Positions 42,353 through 50,131 of a stretch of DNA of 64,000 bases are shown piece by piece. How positions within the stretch are numbered: position 1 is the stretch's first letter; every line of letters begins with the position of its first letter. The stretch spans positions 1-64,000 of the forward strand of contig CAZAOZ010000010.1 of the NCBI GenBank assembly GCA_964486865.1, in the 5' to 3' direction. A model generated the notes under the pieces. It did not search any database and was not told the DNA's origin. It worked only from the letters and a program-made list of their open reading frames with translations. The position numbers and the translations under genes are program-made. Origin of the DNA: Ga0077527 sp964486865 (GTDB lineage Bacteria; Pseudomonadota; Gammaproteobacteria; Burkholderiales; SG8-41).

Positions 42353-42793
42353 ATGACCAACAGACGCACTTTCATGCTGGCGCTCTCCGCTGCTGCAATT
42401 TCAGGAGCGGTGTCCGCCGCACAACCGCCGCAGGTGGATGTTTATCTCAACCCGACGTGAGGCTGCTGCGGCGCGTGGATGGATCATCTGCGCGCCAACG
42501 GCTTCCGGGTGAAGTCGATTGCAGTCGAAGATACCGGTGTCGAGCGCCGGCGCCGCGGCATTCCCGATGAGCTCGGCGGCTGCCATACCGCGGTGGTGGA
42601 TGGTTACGCCATCGAAGGCCATGTGCCGGCACGCGAAATCAAACGCCTGCTGGCCGAACGTCCGGTCGCCGCCGGCCTCGCCGTGCCGGGCATGCCGGCC
42701 GGCTCGCCCGGCATGGAGGGCACACGCACCGACCGCTACAACGTACTGCTGGTGGACAAGCGTGGCCGTTATTCCGTTTACGCCCGTTACTGA
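42353..42793 (+). CDS. DUF411 metal-binding protein with in-frame UGA at a conserved Cys (selenoprotein candidate or nonsense allele)
   Basis: Start ATG 42353 with GAGGTGA upstream. A signal peptide (FMLALSAAAISGAVSA) is followed by VDVYLNPT, then TGA at 42458-42460, then GCCGAWMDHLRANGF and 100 further in-frame residues of a complete DUF411 domain (CHTAVVDGYAIEGHVPAREI, GLAVPGMPAGSPGMEG) to a TGA at 42791. DUF411 proteins have CGCC here, so the UGA stands for the first Cys. The rest is undecayed. Either UGA is read as selenocysteine, or this is a fresh nonsense mutation or sequence error. Total 146 residues counting the UGA. Family certain, decoding unknown. Confidence 0.75.
42470..42496 (+). 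promoter_or_regulatory. SECIS-like hairpin just after the in-frame UGA
   Basis: GGCGCGTGGATG pairs with CATCTGCGCGCC as 12 continuous pairs (two G-U) closing a GAT triloop. The stem starts 10 bases and the loop 22 bases after the UGA. Bacterial SECIS elements sit directly downstream of the UGA with a small loop starting in G; this fits, but coding constraint in GC-rich DNA could also produce it. Confidence 0.4.
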
Positions 42794-42957
42794 TACTCAA
42801 AACCAGTCGACAGAAAACATGTTTAAAACAAACGGTATTTTGAGCCGGCCAGGTTGGCACGAGCCCATTTTTTTAATGCGGAGCAGCAATCCGCCATTGC
42901 CTGCCGGCGCTTGATCCATATCAGTACCCGGCGCGTGTCGGCACGGAAATATTTTAC

Positions 42958-43362
42958 ATGAGTAAAGTCAGTCTCAGGAGTTTCAGCATCATGCGATTGG
43001 TCGCGATACTGATCGCTTTGCTGTTCGCCCCTTTGACAGCCGCGGCAACAGGTTCCGCTGCGCACGCTTCAGGGCATGCGGAACATGGCGCCGGCGGCGG
43101 CCACTGCGCCGACCATTGCCTGGGCATGTGGGAGCGCCTGGGTTCCCCGGCACAGACACCTGTGCATTGCCATCTCCAGTCCCCGCAGCCGCAAAGCAGC
43201 GGGCTGAACCGGGCGCCGGTCACAGGTGATCTGCCATTGCCGGTACTGCACGCCACATCCGCTCCCGCCCGGGAAACGGCAGCGCGCCTGCCCGTCACTG
43301 CGGCCCACGCCCCCATCCCCGCTCCACCCCGCTTCATCCTGTTCGGCAACTTCCGCAGCTAG
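42958..43362 (+). CDS. Small exported His/Cys-containing protein, function unknown
   Basis: 134 residues. Signal peptide IMRLVAILIALLFAPLTAAA, then HASGHAEHGAGGGHCADHC, a short stretch with VHCHLQ, and a Pro/Ala-rich C-terminus ending RFILFGNFRS. The His/Cys cluster suggests metal binding. No family recognised; a start at the inner Met (MRLVAI) is possible. Located between the DUF411 and SRPBCC genes of the copper island. Confidence 0.55.
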   Translation: MSKVSLRSFSIMRLVAILIALLFAPLTAAATGSAAHASGHAEHGAGGGHCADHCLGMWERLGSPAQTPVHCHLQSPQPQSSGLNRAPVTGDLPLPVLHATSAPARETAARLPVTAAHAPIPAPPRFILFGNFRS

Positions 43363-43520
43363 CTCCTGTCCGGCACAACGCACCGGAACAATCTTTGACG
43401 ATGCACCACCGCACCGGGGGTCCCCCGGAGCCTTCTTGTTTCATTTACTGTTTCATTTACTCAATGTGCACATCGGCAGCCGGAAGAGGTCAACTCCGCA
43501 GCACCGGGGATAACGCCTGC

Positions 43521-44105
43521 ATGCGTGAGCATCGCTGGGCGCTGCATTTTATGCCGCTCTTCCTGTTCTGGATCAGCCTCAACGCTCTTGCAGAGCCCGC
43601 AATCAGCATAGAACGCGACGGGGACATCATCCGCGTGGAAGCGCAGCTGCAAGTCGATGCGCACCATCACATCGCCTGGCAGGTATTGACCGATTACAAC
43701 AACCTTTCCCGCTTTGTCCCGGGCATGCAGGTCAGCCGCATAGTCAGCAGCCCGGGCGAACCCCTGCTGCTGAAGCAGATCGGGCAAACCGGCTTTCTGG
43801 TGTTCACATTACCCGTCGAGGTTGTGGTGCAGATCACGGAGACGCCGCTTGAGGCAATAAACTTTTCAGCAGTCAGCGGGAATTTGAAAAGCATGTCCGG
43901 AAAGTGGCGCATCAAGCAACAGGACGACAGGACGTTGGTGACCTATCAAAGCAGCATCGTTCCGGGTTTCTGGATACCGCTTCTGATCGGAACCGTAGTC
44001 ATCGGCCAGGATGTAAGAAGCAAGATGGCGGGCATAGCCGAGGAGATGCAACGACGTGCCGCATCCGAAATACCCGGAAAATCCGGGCAGGCAGTGCAGC
44101 AGTGA
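43521..44105 (+). CDS. Exported SRPBCC-fold (polyketide cyclase/START-like) protein
   Basis: 194 residues. Signal peptide near FMPLFLFWISLNALAEP. The fold is suggested by VDAHHHIAWQVLTDYNNLSRFVPG, a typical SRPBCC opening, and a long C-terminal helix (KMAGIAEEMQRRAASE). These proteins bind hydrophobic ligands. Its role among copper genes is unclear; it could handle a lipid or quinone. The ATG at 43521 begins the signal peptide; an upstream in-frame extension lacks coding character. Confidence 0.6.
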   Translation: MREHRWALHFMPLFLFWISLNALAEPAISIERDGDIIRVEAQLQVDAHHHIAWQVLTDYNNLSRFVPGMQVSRIVSSPGEPLLLKQIGQTGFLVFTLPVEVVVQITETPLEAINFSAVSGNLKSMSGKWRIKQQDDRTLVTYQSSIVPGFWIPLLIGTVVIGQDVRSKMAGIAEEMQRRAASEIPGKSGQAVQQ

Positions 44106-44158
44106 TGTGATTTTCAGCACGGGCGGAAGCACGCCCATTGGTAAAGGAGCATGACAAC

Positions 44159-44386
44159 ATGTACGGATTTGATCATGGCGTTTGGATGCTGGGCGGGTGG
44201 ATGGTGATGCTGGCGCTATGGCTGTTGCCATTTGCCATCTTGTTTATGGCAATCAAAATCTTCTTCGACAGATTCAAGGCGACCGCCGGCAAAAGCGCGC
44301 TCGAAATACTGGAAGAAGCTTATGCCAGCGGAAATATCAGCCGGGAAGAGTTCCTGCAAAAGCGCGATGACTTGCAGAAAAAATAA
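44159..44386 (+). CDS. Small membrane protein with C-terminal SHOCT domain
   Basis: 75 residues: one long hydrophobic segment (WMLGGWMVMLALWLLPFAIL) and a C-terminal SHOCT motif, ALEILEEAYASGNISREEF. AAGGAG lies 9-10 bases before the ATG. SHOCT proteins of this size are common near heavy-metal efflux genes; no molecular function is known. Confidence 0.75.
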   Translation: MYGFDHGVWMLGGWMVMLALWLLPFAILFMAIKIFFDRFKATAGKSALEILEEAYASGNISREEFLQKRDDLQKK

Positions 44387-44521
44387 TGCCGAATGACTTT
44401 TGAGCGGCAACGTGAAATCAGTTCCATTGCCACCTGGCGCTGTACGGCGGACGCCAATAAACGGCAGCGATCGCCACGACTGGATTACACGTAACGTAAC
44501 CAACTCTCAAGGAGCCCATTT

Positions 44522-44812
44522 ATGAAACACGGCACAATGAAAACCCTGGTCTTTGTTCTGACTGCCGCCATGGCCACGACAGCACTTGCCCAAGGCCGGC
44601 ATGACGAAAAACCGCACGCTCAGCAAAAACCTGCCCAGGTATCCAAAGAAGACGGGGTTCGCGCTCCGCCAATGACTGGAGGCCGGCATGACGAGCGTCC
44701 GCACGGCCCTCCCAAAAAAGCCGTCAAAAAAGACACCGCGGGCAAGACAGACGATATGCACAAAAAGGACATGATGAAAAATGAAAGCGATATGGGCAAA
44801 GGCATGAAGTAA
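44522..44812 (+). CDS. Small exported Lys/His/Met-rich protein, function unknown
   Basis: 96 residues: signal peptide KTLVFVLTAAMATTALAQ, then a low-complexity mature part with the repeated motif GRHDEKPH / GRHDERPH and a Met/Lys/Asp-rich tail (DDMHKKDMMKNESDMGKGMK). Probably disordered and metal-binding. Clear AAGGAG ribosome site. Confidence 0.6.
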   Translation: MKHGTMKTLVFVLTAAMATTALAQGRHDEKPHAQQKPAQVSKEDGVRAPPMTGGRHDERPHGPPKKAVKKDTAGKTDDMHKKDMMKNESDMGKGMK

Positions 44813-44836
44813 GGAATACAGTGAAAGGAGAATCCC

Positions 44837-45154
44837 ATGGATACGGAAAGCCTGAAAAGCCTGGTCTGGCTGGTGGTCTGGGGCGGCCTGTTCTACGTGA
44901 TGATGCGCTACGGCTGCGGCGCGCACATGATGGGAGGTCACAGTCATGGCGGTCGCCCTGACCGCGAACCCGCAGCAGCGGATGGCACCAAAGATCCCGT
45001 ATGCGGAATGCCGGTTGATCCGAGCCATGCAAAAGCAGCATCGGTGCATGGCGGCAGAATCTATTACTTCTGTTCGGCTTCCTGCCGGGAAAAATTCGAG
45101 CAGAACCCCGCCAAATTCGTCTCAACCCGATCACAGGAGGCGCATCATGAATAA
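44837..45154 (+). CDS. Membrane-anchored YHS-domain metal-binding protein
   Basis: 105 residues. An N-terminal helix (LKSLVWLVVWGGLFYVMM) is followed by CGAHMMGGHSHGG and a YHS domain: KDPVCGMPVDPSHA, then GGRIYYFCSASCREKFEQNP. The Cys residues of the YHS motif bind heavy metals in related P-type ATPases and mercury proteins. Overlaps the following gene by 8 bases, so co-translated. Ribosome site GAAAGGAG. Confidence 0.85.
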   Translation: MDTESLKSLVWLVVWGGLFYVMMRYGCGAHMMGGHSHGGRPDREPAAADGTKDPVCGMPVDPSHAKAASVHGGRIYYFCSASCREKFEQNPAKFVSTRSQEAHHE

Positions 45155-45413
45155 ACTCGACTGGCGTGTTGTGGGTCTCGCCGCAGGCTTTTTCCTGATG
45201 ACCAGCTATGTCATCTGCGTGGCCGGCGACCTTGTGTTCGACCATCGCATGTACGAAGTTTGGCTGAAGCTCCTGCCCGGATTTACCTGGCTGACCTGGC
45301 CCAGCTTCCTGCTCGGGCTGCTCGAAACGTTCCTCTACGGTATTTATTTCGGCCTGGTGTTTGCTCCTTTGTACAACTTTTTCCAGAGCTGGCTGTCGCC
45401 GCAAGGCAGATAA
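45147..45413 (+). CDS. Small membrane protein (DUF5676-like)
   Basis: 88 residues with two hydrophobic segments (VGLAAGFFLMTSYVICVAG and LLGLLETFLYGIYFGLVFAP) and the motif LLPGFTWLTWPSF between them. Resembles the DUF5676 membrane proteins found in copper clusters; the family call is from memory of the pattern. ATG 45147 has AGGAGG upstream and lies inside the end of the YHS gene. Confidence 0.6.
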   Translation: MNKLDWRVVGLAAGFFLMTSYVICVAGDLVFDHRMYEVWLKLLPGFTWLTWPSFLLGLLETFLYGIYFGLVFAPLYNFFQSWLSPQGR

Positions 45414-45429
45414 GGCCCGGCATGGGCGC

Positions 45430-45954
45430 ATGCCGATGAGCATGGATCAGGGTTTGGCAAAAACGGGCATCATCGCGCGCGCCGGCCTGTGGTCCGCGCT
45501 CGCCTTCGCACTGAATCTGGCGTGGGAAATCGCCCATGTCAGGCTCTATACCCTCTGGGACGAAGCGAACCGCATGAGCATCGCGCAGGCCTTGGTGCAT
45601 TGCTCACTGGGCGATGTTGCGATCGCACTCACGCTGTTCGCGCTGGCCGGCATTGCGCTGCGGCAGGAAGACTGGCCGGTATTCCGGCCGTGGGCCGGCA
45701 GCGTCATCGTCGTCACCGGAGCCATGGCGTTCACCGCGTGGAGCGAATGGTATAACGTGTATCAGGCCGGCAACTGGGGCTATACGGCAAGCATGCCGGT
45801 GATTTACGGCATCGGTCTTTCCCCGTTGCTGCAGTGGCTGGTGCTGCCGCCATTGCTGACCATCGCCTACCGGGCGCTGCGGCTGCGGTGGTCCGACCGG
45901 CGCAGCACGCCAGACCCGATACCGGCACGCGATGTTACGGAGCCCCGAAAATGA
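45430..45954 (+). CDS. Four-helix membrane protein of the copper island, function unknown
   Basis: 174 residues with about four helices: SALAFALNLAWEIAHV, HCSLGDVAIALTLFALAGIA, AGSVIVVTGAMAFTAWSEW and LLQWLVLPPLLTIAYRAL. The motif NLAWEIAHVRLY and a WSEWYNV segment recur in uncharacterised membrane proteins near copper genes. The start is uncertain among several Met codons (45430 chosen). Its stop overlaps the ATPase start as ATGA, so the two are coupled. Confidence 0.6.
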   Translation: MPMSMDQGLAKTGIIARAGLWSALAFALNLAWEIAHVRLYTLWDEANRMSIAQALVHCSLGDVAIALTLFALAGIALRQEDWPVFRPWAGSVIVVTGAMAFTAWSEWYNVYQAGNWGYTASMPVIYGIGLSPLLQWLVLPPLLTIAYRALRLRWSDRRSTPDPIPARDVTEPRK

Positions 45955-48128
45955 AAGCGGACGTGAAGCATTCCCCCCATGCACACGCTCACGATCACGG
46001 ACACGCGGGGCCTGCAGCGACCGCAGCCCAGTGGACATGCCCGATGCATCCGGAGATCCTGCGCGATGCCCCCGGCGACTGCCCGCTCTGCGGCATGGCG
46101 CTGGTACCTGTCGCCGGCACTGCCGAAGCGGACGACAGCGAACTGCGCGACCTGACACGGCGACTGTGGATCGGCGCCGCGCTGTCGATTCCGCTGATCA
46201 TCCTCGCCATGTCGCCGATGGTCGGCATCATGGAGCCCTTCGGCCTGCGGCCGCGAACGCGCGGCTGGATAGAGTTCGTGCTCGGCACCCCCGCGGTGCT
46301 GTGGGTCGGCTGGCCTATCCTGCGCAAATTCTGGCTGTCGCTGGCGCACCGCGCGCTCAACATGTATTCGCTGATCGGACTGGGCGTGGGGCTCGCCTAC
46401 TTGTTCAGCCTGTTTGCAATTTTTCTGCCCGACCTGTTTCCGGTTGAATTCCGCGAACATGACGGCGCCGTGGGCACTTATTTCGAAGCGGCAGCAGTCA
46501 TCGTGACGCTGGTGATCCTGGGTGACGTGCTGCAGTTGCGCGCCATGGGTCAGACCAGCCAGGCGATCCGGGAACTGCTGCAGCTCGCGCCCAATCTCGC
46601 GTGGCGCCTGCGCAAAGACGGCACCGAGGAACAGGTGGCGCTTGAATCCGTCGTGGTCGGCGACCGGCTGCGCGTGAAGCCCGGTGACAAGGTGCCGGTG
46701 GACGGCACCGTGCTCGACGGTGCGAGCCGGGTGGACGAATCCATGCTCACCGGTGAGCCGGTGCCGGTGGCCAAGGCTGCCGGCGACCGGGTGACCGGCG
46801 CCACCATCAACGGCAGCGGCGCGCTGGTCATGCGCGCCGAACGCGTGGGTTCGGATACGCTGCTCGCCAAAATCGTGCATATGGTGGCAGAGGCGCAGCG
46901 CACGCGCGCGCCGATCCAGCGGCTCGCCGACCTGATCGCAGCCTGGTTTGTACAGGTCGTGGTGGCGATTGCCGTGGTGACGGCGCTGGTCTGGTGGCTC
47001 ATGGGGCCGGAACCGCGGCTCACCTATGCGCTGCTCAACGCCATCGCCGTGCTGATCATCGCCTGCCCCTGCGCGGTCGGGCTGGCCACGCCGATTTCGA
47101 TGACGGTGGCCATGGGCGAAGGCGCCCGCGCCGGCATCCTGTTCCGCAATGCCGAGGCCATCGAGCGCATGCGCGACATCGACACCGTGGTCGTGGACAA
47201 GACCGGCACGCTGACCATGGGCAAACCGGCACTCACCGATTTTGCCGCAGCCGGCATGCCGGAGAACGAGGCGCTGGCGCTGATGGCGGCGGTGGAGCAG
47301 TTGTCCGAGCACCCCATCGCACATGCCGTCGCCCAGGGTGCGCAAGCGCGCGGACTCGTGCTGCAGCCTGCCACGGCGTTTGACGCCGTCAACGGCTTGG
47401 GCGTCCAGGCGGTGATTGATGGCCGAACAATCCTCGTCGGCAGCCGCGATTTCCTGAAGCGAAACGGCATCGATACGCAAAGCTGGGAAGCGCAGGCGGA
47501 GAAACTGCGCGCCGAGGCCAAGACGGTGGTCTTCCTTGGCATGAACGGCACCGCCGCCGGTATCGCGGCAGTCGCCGACCCGATCAAGGACAGCACGCCC
47601 GAGGCCATTGCCGCCCTCAAGCGCTCCGGCGTGCGCATCGTGATGCTGACCGGCGATTCGCGCCGCACTGCCGAGGCGGTCGCGCGCCATCTTGGCATTG
47701 ACGAAGCCCTGGCCGAGGTGCTGCCGGAAGACAAGGCGGGACATGTCAAACGCCTGCAGTCTGCCGGCCACAAAGTCGCCATGGCCGGCGACGGCATCAA
47801 TGATGCCCCGGCTCTCGCCCAGGCCGACGTCGGCATTGCGATGGGCACCGGCACCGATGTCGCCATGGAAAGCGCGGGGGTGACTTTGGTAAAAGGGGAT
47901 TTGCGCGGCATCGCCCGCGCTGCGGTGCTGTCACGCGCCACCATGCGCAATATCCGGCAGAACCTGATGTTTGCCTTCGGTTACAACGCGCTGGGCATCC
48001 CGATTGCCGCGGGCGTGCTGTATCCCGGGTTCGGCATATTGCTGTCGCCCATATTCGCCGGGGCCGCGATGGCGCTCAGTTCCGTTTCCGTCGTGACCAA
48101 TGCCCTGCGGCTCAGGCGCAAAGGGTAA
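45951..48128 (+). CDS. copA: Copper/silver-translocating P1B-type ATPase
   Basis: 725 residues. The N-terminus is His-rich (HSPHAHAHDHGHAGP) and followed by a heavy-metal-binding domain, WTCPMHPEILRDAPGDCPLC, instead of the usual CxxC domain. The catalytic core has TGEPVPV, the membrane CPC metal site in IIACPCAVGLATP, phosphorylation site DKTGTLT and hinge GDGINDAPALAQADVG. It exports Cu(I)/Ag(I) from the cytoplasm to the periplasm, where the oxidase, CusF and Cus pump can act. ATG 45951 overlaps the previous stop. Confidence 0.92.
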   Translation: MKADVKHSPHAHAHDHGHAGPAATAAQWTCPMHPEILRDAPGDCPLCGMALVPVAGTAEADDSELRDLTRRLWIGAALSIPLIILAMSPMVGIMEPFGLRPRTRGWIEFVLGTPAVLWVGWPILRKFWLSLAHRALNMYSLIGLGVGLAYLFSLFAIFLPDLFPVEFREHDGAVGTYFEAAAVIVTLVILGDVLQLRAMGQTSQAIRELLQLAPNLAWRLRKDGTEEQVALESVVVGDRLRVKPGDKVPVDGTVLDGASRVDESMLTGEPVPVAKAAGDRVTGATINGSGALVMRAERVGSDTLLAKIVHMVAEAQRTRAPIQRLADLIAAWFVQVVVAIAVVTALVWWLMGPEPRLTYALLNAIAVLIIACPCAVGLATPISMTVAMGEGARAGILFRNAEAIERMRDIDTVVVDKTGTLTMGKPALTDFAAAGMPENEALALMAAVEQLSEHPIAHAVAQGAQARGLVLQPATAFDAVNGLGVQAVIDGRTILVGSRDFLKRNGIDTQSWEAQAEKLRAEAKTVVFLGMNGTAAGIAAVADPIKDSTPEAIAALKRSGVRIVMLTGDSRRTAEAVARHLGIDEALAEVLPEDKAGHVKRLQSAGHKVAMAGDGINDAPALAQADVGIAMGTGTDVAMESAGVTLVKGDLRGIARAAVLSRATMRNIRQNLMFAFGYNALGIPIAAGVLYPGFGILLSPIFAGAAMALSSVSVVTNALRLRRKG

Positions 48129-48165
48129 TGCTCAGGGTCCCGGTGCGGCGCGATACCAGCACATC

Positions 48166-48885
48166 TCAAGGAACAGTTGTCAACAGGTCCGGGCTCACCA
48201 CGCAAGAGCGCAAACGCCCGACATCCGGAATCCGCACCCGCTGCCCGTCAACCTCGATCAGGGCGGCGGACGTCAGTTCATGCAGGATGCGCGAGAAATG
48301 TTCCTGCGTCAGGTTAAGCCTTGAGGCGATGATCCCCTTGCGTGTCGACAAGGTGACTTCGACTGCGCCGGATGCGCCGGTCTCGTCCGGAATCTCGTGC
48401 AGCAGATGGCTGATGACGCGCTGTGTGCCGGAGAACAGCACATAGCTTTTGATGTCGTGGGTGCGACCGCGGACCCGCTGCGCCAGCACCCGGATGACGC
48501 GCATGGCGAGATCGCCGTTCGCCGCGATTTCCCTGAGCAATGCCGTCCGCGCCAGCAGCACCAGTTGCGAATCGATGATCGCCTCCGCGGCGACCTGGTG
48601 CGGCTGATCCAGAAACAGCGCGGACTCGCCGAAACTGGCATCCGCACCAATCACATCAAACACCTTTTCGTGGCCATTGCCGGCATGCAGCAGGAGTTTG
48701 ATCTGGCCGCTGACCACAACATGCAGCCCGGCACAGGGATCGCCCTCGCGAAACACGATGTGCCCGCGGGGCGCTGTCAATAACGCCGCACCGCCGGCCA
48801 GCCGGCCACGGGTTTTCGCATCCAGCCCCTTGAACAGGGTCATCCCGGCCAGCGCATCCGCGATACTGGTCATGGCAGCCGTCAT
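48166..48885 (-). CDS. Crp/Fnr-family regulator, DNR-like
   Basis: 239 residues: cyclic-nucleotide-type sensor domain (HIVFREGDPCAGLHVVVSG), dimer helix and a C-terminal helix-turn-helix LNLTQEHFSRILHELTSAAL. The N-terminal Cys cluster of FNR is missing, so it does not sense oxygen by an iron-sulfur cluster; DNR-type proteins use haem and respond to NO. It diverges from mtoD with two FNR-type sites in the shared gap, suggesting it or FNR controls the conduit. Start ATG with AGGAGG. Confidence 0.85.
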   Translation of the reverse strand: MTAAMTSIADALAGMTLFKGLDAKTRGRLAGGAALLTAPRGHIVFREGDPCAGLHVVVSGQIKLLLHAGNGHEKVFDVIGADASFGESALFLDQPHQVAAEAIIDSQLVLLARTALLREIAANGDLAMRVIRVLAQRVRGRTHDIKSYVLFSGTQRVISHLLHEIPDETGASGAVEVTLSTRKGIIASRLNLTQEHFSRILHELTSAALIEVDGQRVRIPDVGRLRSCVVSPDLLTTVP

Positions 48886-48945
48886 GAAACGTCTTCCTCC
48901 TTGCGCGTTGCAGCAACCACAATATCAGGGTGGACATATCAGCTT

Positions 48946-48959
48946 TTGATCCACGTCAA
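48946..48959. promoter_or_regulatory. FNR/DNR-type site 1 in the dnr-like/mtoD gap
   Basis: TTGATCCACGTCAA, one base off the symmetric FNR consensus. It lies about 61 bases before the regulator start and about 133 before mtoD. Confidence 0.55.
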
Positions 48960-49002
48960 ACATGCGCCTCGACCAATTGCAAGGAAATCCTGTATATTTT
49001 CT

Positions 49003-49016
49003 TTGATCTGCATCAA
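49003..49016. promoter_or_regulatory. FNR/DNR-type site 2 in the dnr-like/mtoD gap
   Basis: TTGATCTGCATCAA, a full match to TTGAT-N4-ATCAA, centred about 82 bases before the mtoD ATG, which allows activation from near -41.5 with a 40-base leader. Confidence 0.68.
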
Positions 49017-49091
49017 AGCATTCTGATTACAGGCCTTTTATGCTGCATCTGCGTAAAAGTGGCTTTACCGCACAGCAAAGGGAGCAAAAGA

Positions 49092-49436
49092 ATGAATAGC
49101 AAGAGCTTCTTGATGACCGCAGGCAGTCTGTTTTTCGTCATCGCCATTACTGCCTCCACCCGTGCCGCCGACGTCGATGCCGACGCCGCACAGGCCCTGG
49201 CCAAGAAAAGCAACTGTCTGAAATGCCATGCGATCGACAAGAAAAAAGATGCGCCGTCCTTCAAGGAAACCGCCACAAAAAACAAGGGCAAGGCCGACGC
49301 CGAGGACAAGATCTACAAACACCTGACCACCAACCCCAAGGTCAAGGTTGACGGCAAGGAAGAAACCCACGACTCGCTGAAAACCAAGGATGACAAGGAA
49401 ATCCGCAACGTCGTGCGCTGGATCCTGAGCCGTTGA
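49092..49436 (+). CDS. mtoD: Periplasmic monoheme c-type cytochrome (MtoD-like)
   Basis: 114 residues. Signal peptide KSFLMTAGSLFFVIAITAST, then one haem site NCLKCHAIDKKKDAPSFKE and a Lys-rich middle. The likely distal Met ligand is not obvious. Size, Lys content and place match MtoD of Sideroxydans-type Fe(II)-oxidation clusters, which carries electrons in the periplasm between the outer-membrane conduit and the inner membrane. ATG 49092 follows GGGAG; the longer in-frame reading lacks a signal sequence. Confidence 0.78.
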   Translation: MNSKSFLMTAGSLFFVIAITASTRAADVDADAAQALAKKSNCLKCHAIDKKKDAPSFKETATKNKGKADAEDKIYKHLTTNPKVKVDGKEETHDSLKTKDDKEIRNVVRWILSR

Positions 49437-49461
49437 CCGCGCATCCCTGGGAAAAACAAGG

Positions 49462-50076
49462 ATGATCCGCAAATGGTGGAAAAACCTGCAGGAGCGCTGC
49501 AAGACCTGCTCCCGGGTCACCCTGACCGCAGGCGTGGTCATCACCGCACTGGTCGTCGCCGGCCTGTTGATGACCGCCGGTGCCGCCGGCCTTGCCTGGA
49601 CCAACACCGAGCAGTTCTGCATCGGCTGTCACGAGATGAAGGACAACGTGTACGCCGAATTCAAGGGCACCATCCACGATACCAACCGTTCCGGCGTGCG
49701 CGCCATCTGCTCCGACTGCCATGTGCCGCGCGAGCCGGGGCCGATGCTGGTACGCAAGGTCAGCGCCACGTTCGAGCTGTGGGGACATTTCGTCACGGGC
49801 GTGATCGACACCAAGGAAAAATTCCAGGCGCATCGTCCCGCAATGGCCCACCGCGTGTGGGAGCGCATGCTCGACACCGATTCGCTCGAATGCCGCAACT
49901 GCCACAAGCGTGATGCCATGAGCGCGGACAAACAGTCCGAGAAGGCGCGCAGCCGCCACGCCAAGGCGCAAAAAGAGGGTCAGACCTGCATCGAATGCCA
50001 CTACGGCATCGCCCACGGGGAGCCGGACGGCATCGGTCCGCAGGAACTCAAAGAGGCACGGTTGAAGAACAAGTAG
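49462..50076 (+). CDS. cymA: NapC/NirT-family tetraheme cytochrome (CymA-like)
   Basis: 204 residues. One N-terminal membrane anchor (LTAGVVITALVVAGLLMTAG) and four haem motifs: CIGCHEMK, CSDCHVPR, CRNCHKRD and CIECHYG. The family exchanges electrons between the quinone pool and periplasmic cytochromes; in a Fe(II)-oxidising direction it would reduce quinone. It lies between mtoD and mtoA, as in Mto clusters. A CKTC pair in the cytoplasmic N-terminus is an extra feature. Confidence 0.88.
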   Translation: MIRKWWKNLQERCKTCSRVTLTAGVVITALVVAGLLMTAGAAGLAWTNTEQFCIGCHEMKDNVYAEFKGTIHDTNRSGVRAICSDCHVPREPGPMLVRKVSATFELWGHFVTGVIDTKEKFQAHRPAMAHRVWERMLDTDSLECRNCHKRDAMSADKQSEKARSRHAKAQKEGQTCIECHYGIAHGEPDGIGPQELKEARLKNK

Positions 50077-50131
50077 CGGTAATGGACAACGCGGGCTCGC
50101 CCGCACATCGTCAACAACGAGGTACGACGAC

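Noticed and set aside
42479..42793. DUF411 gene as a shorter protein starting at the Met after the UGA
   Set aside because: This would drop the signal peptide, the first beta strand and the metal-site cysteines, and no ribosome site precedes that Met.
45867..47771. 634-codon minus-strand open frame inside the P-type ATPase gene
   Set aside because: Shadow of copA, whose motifs (CPC, DKTGT, GDGINDAPA) are all in the plus-strand frame.
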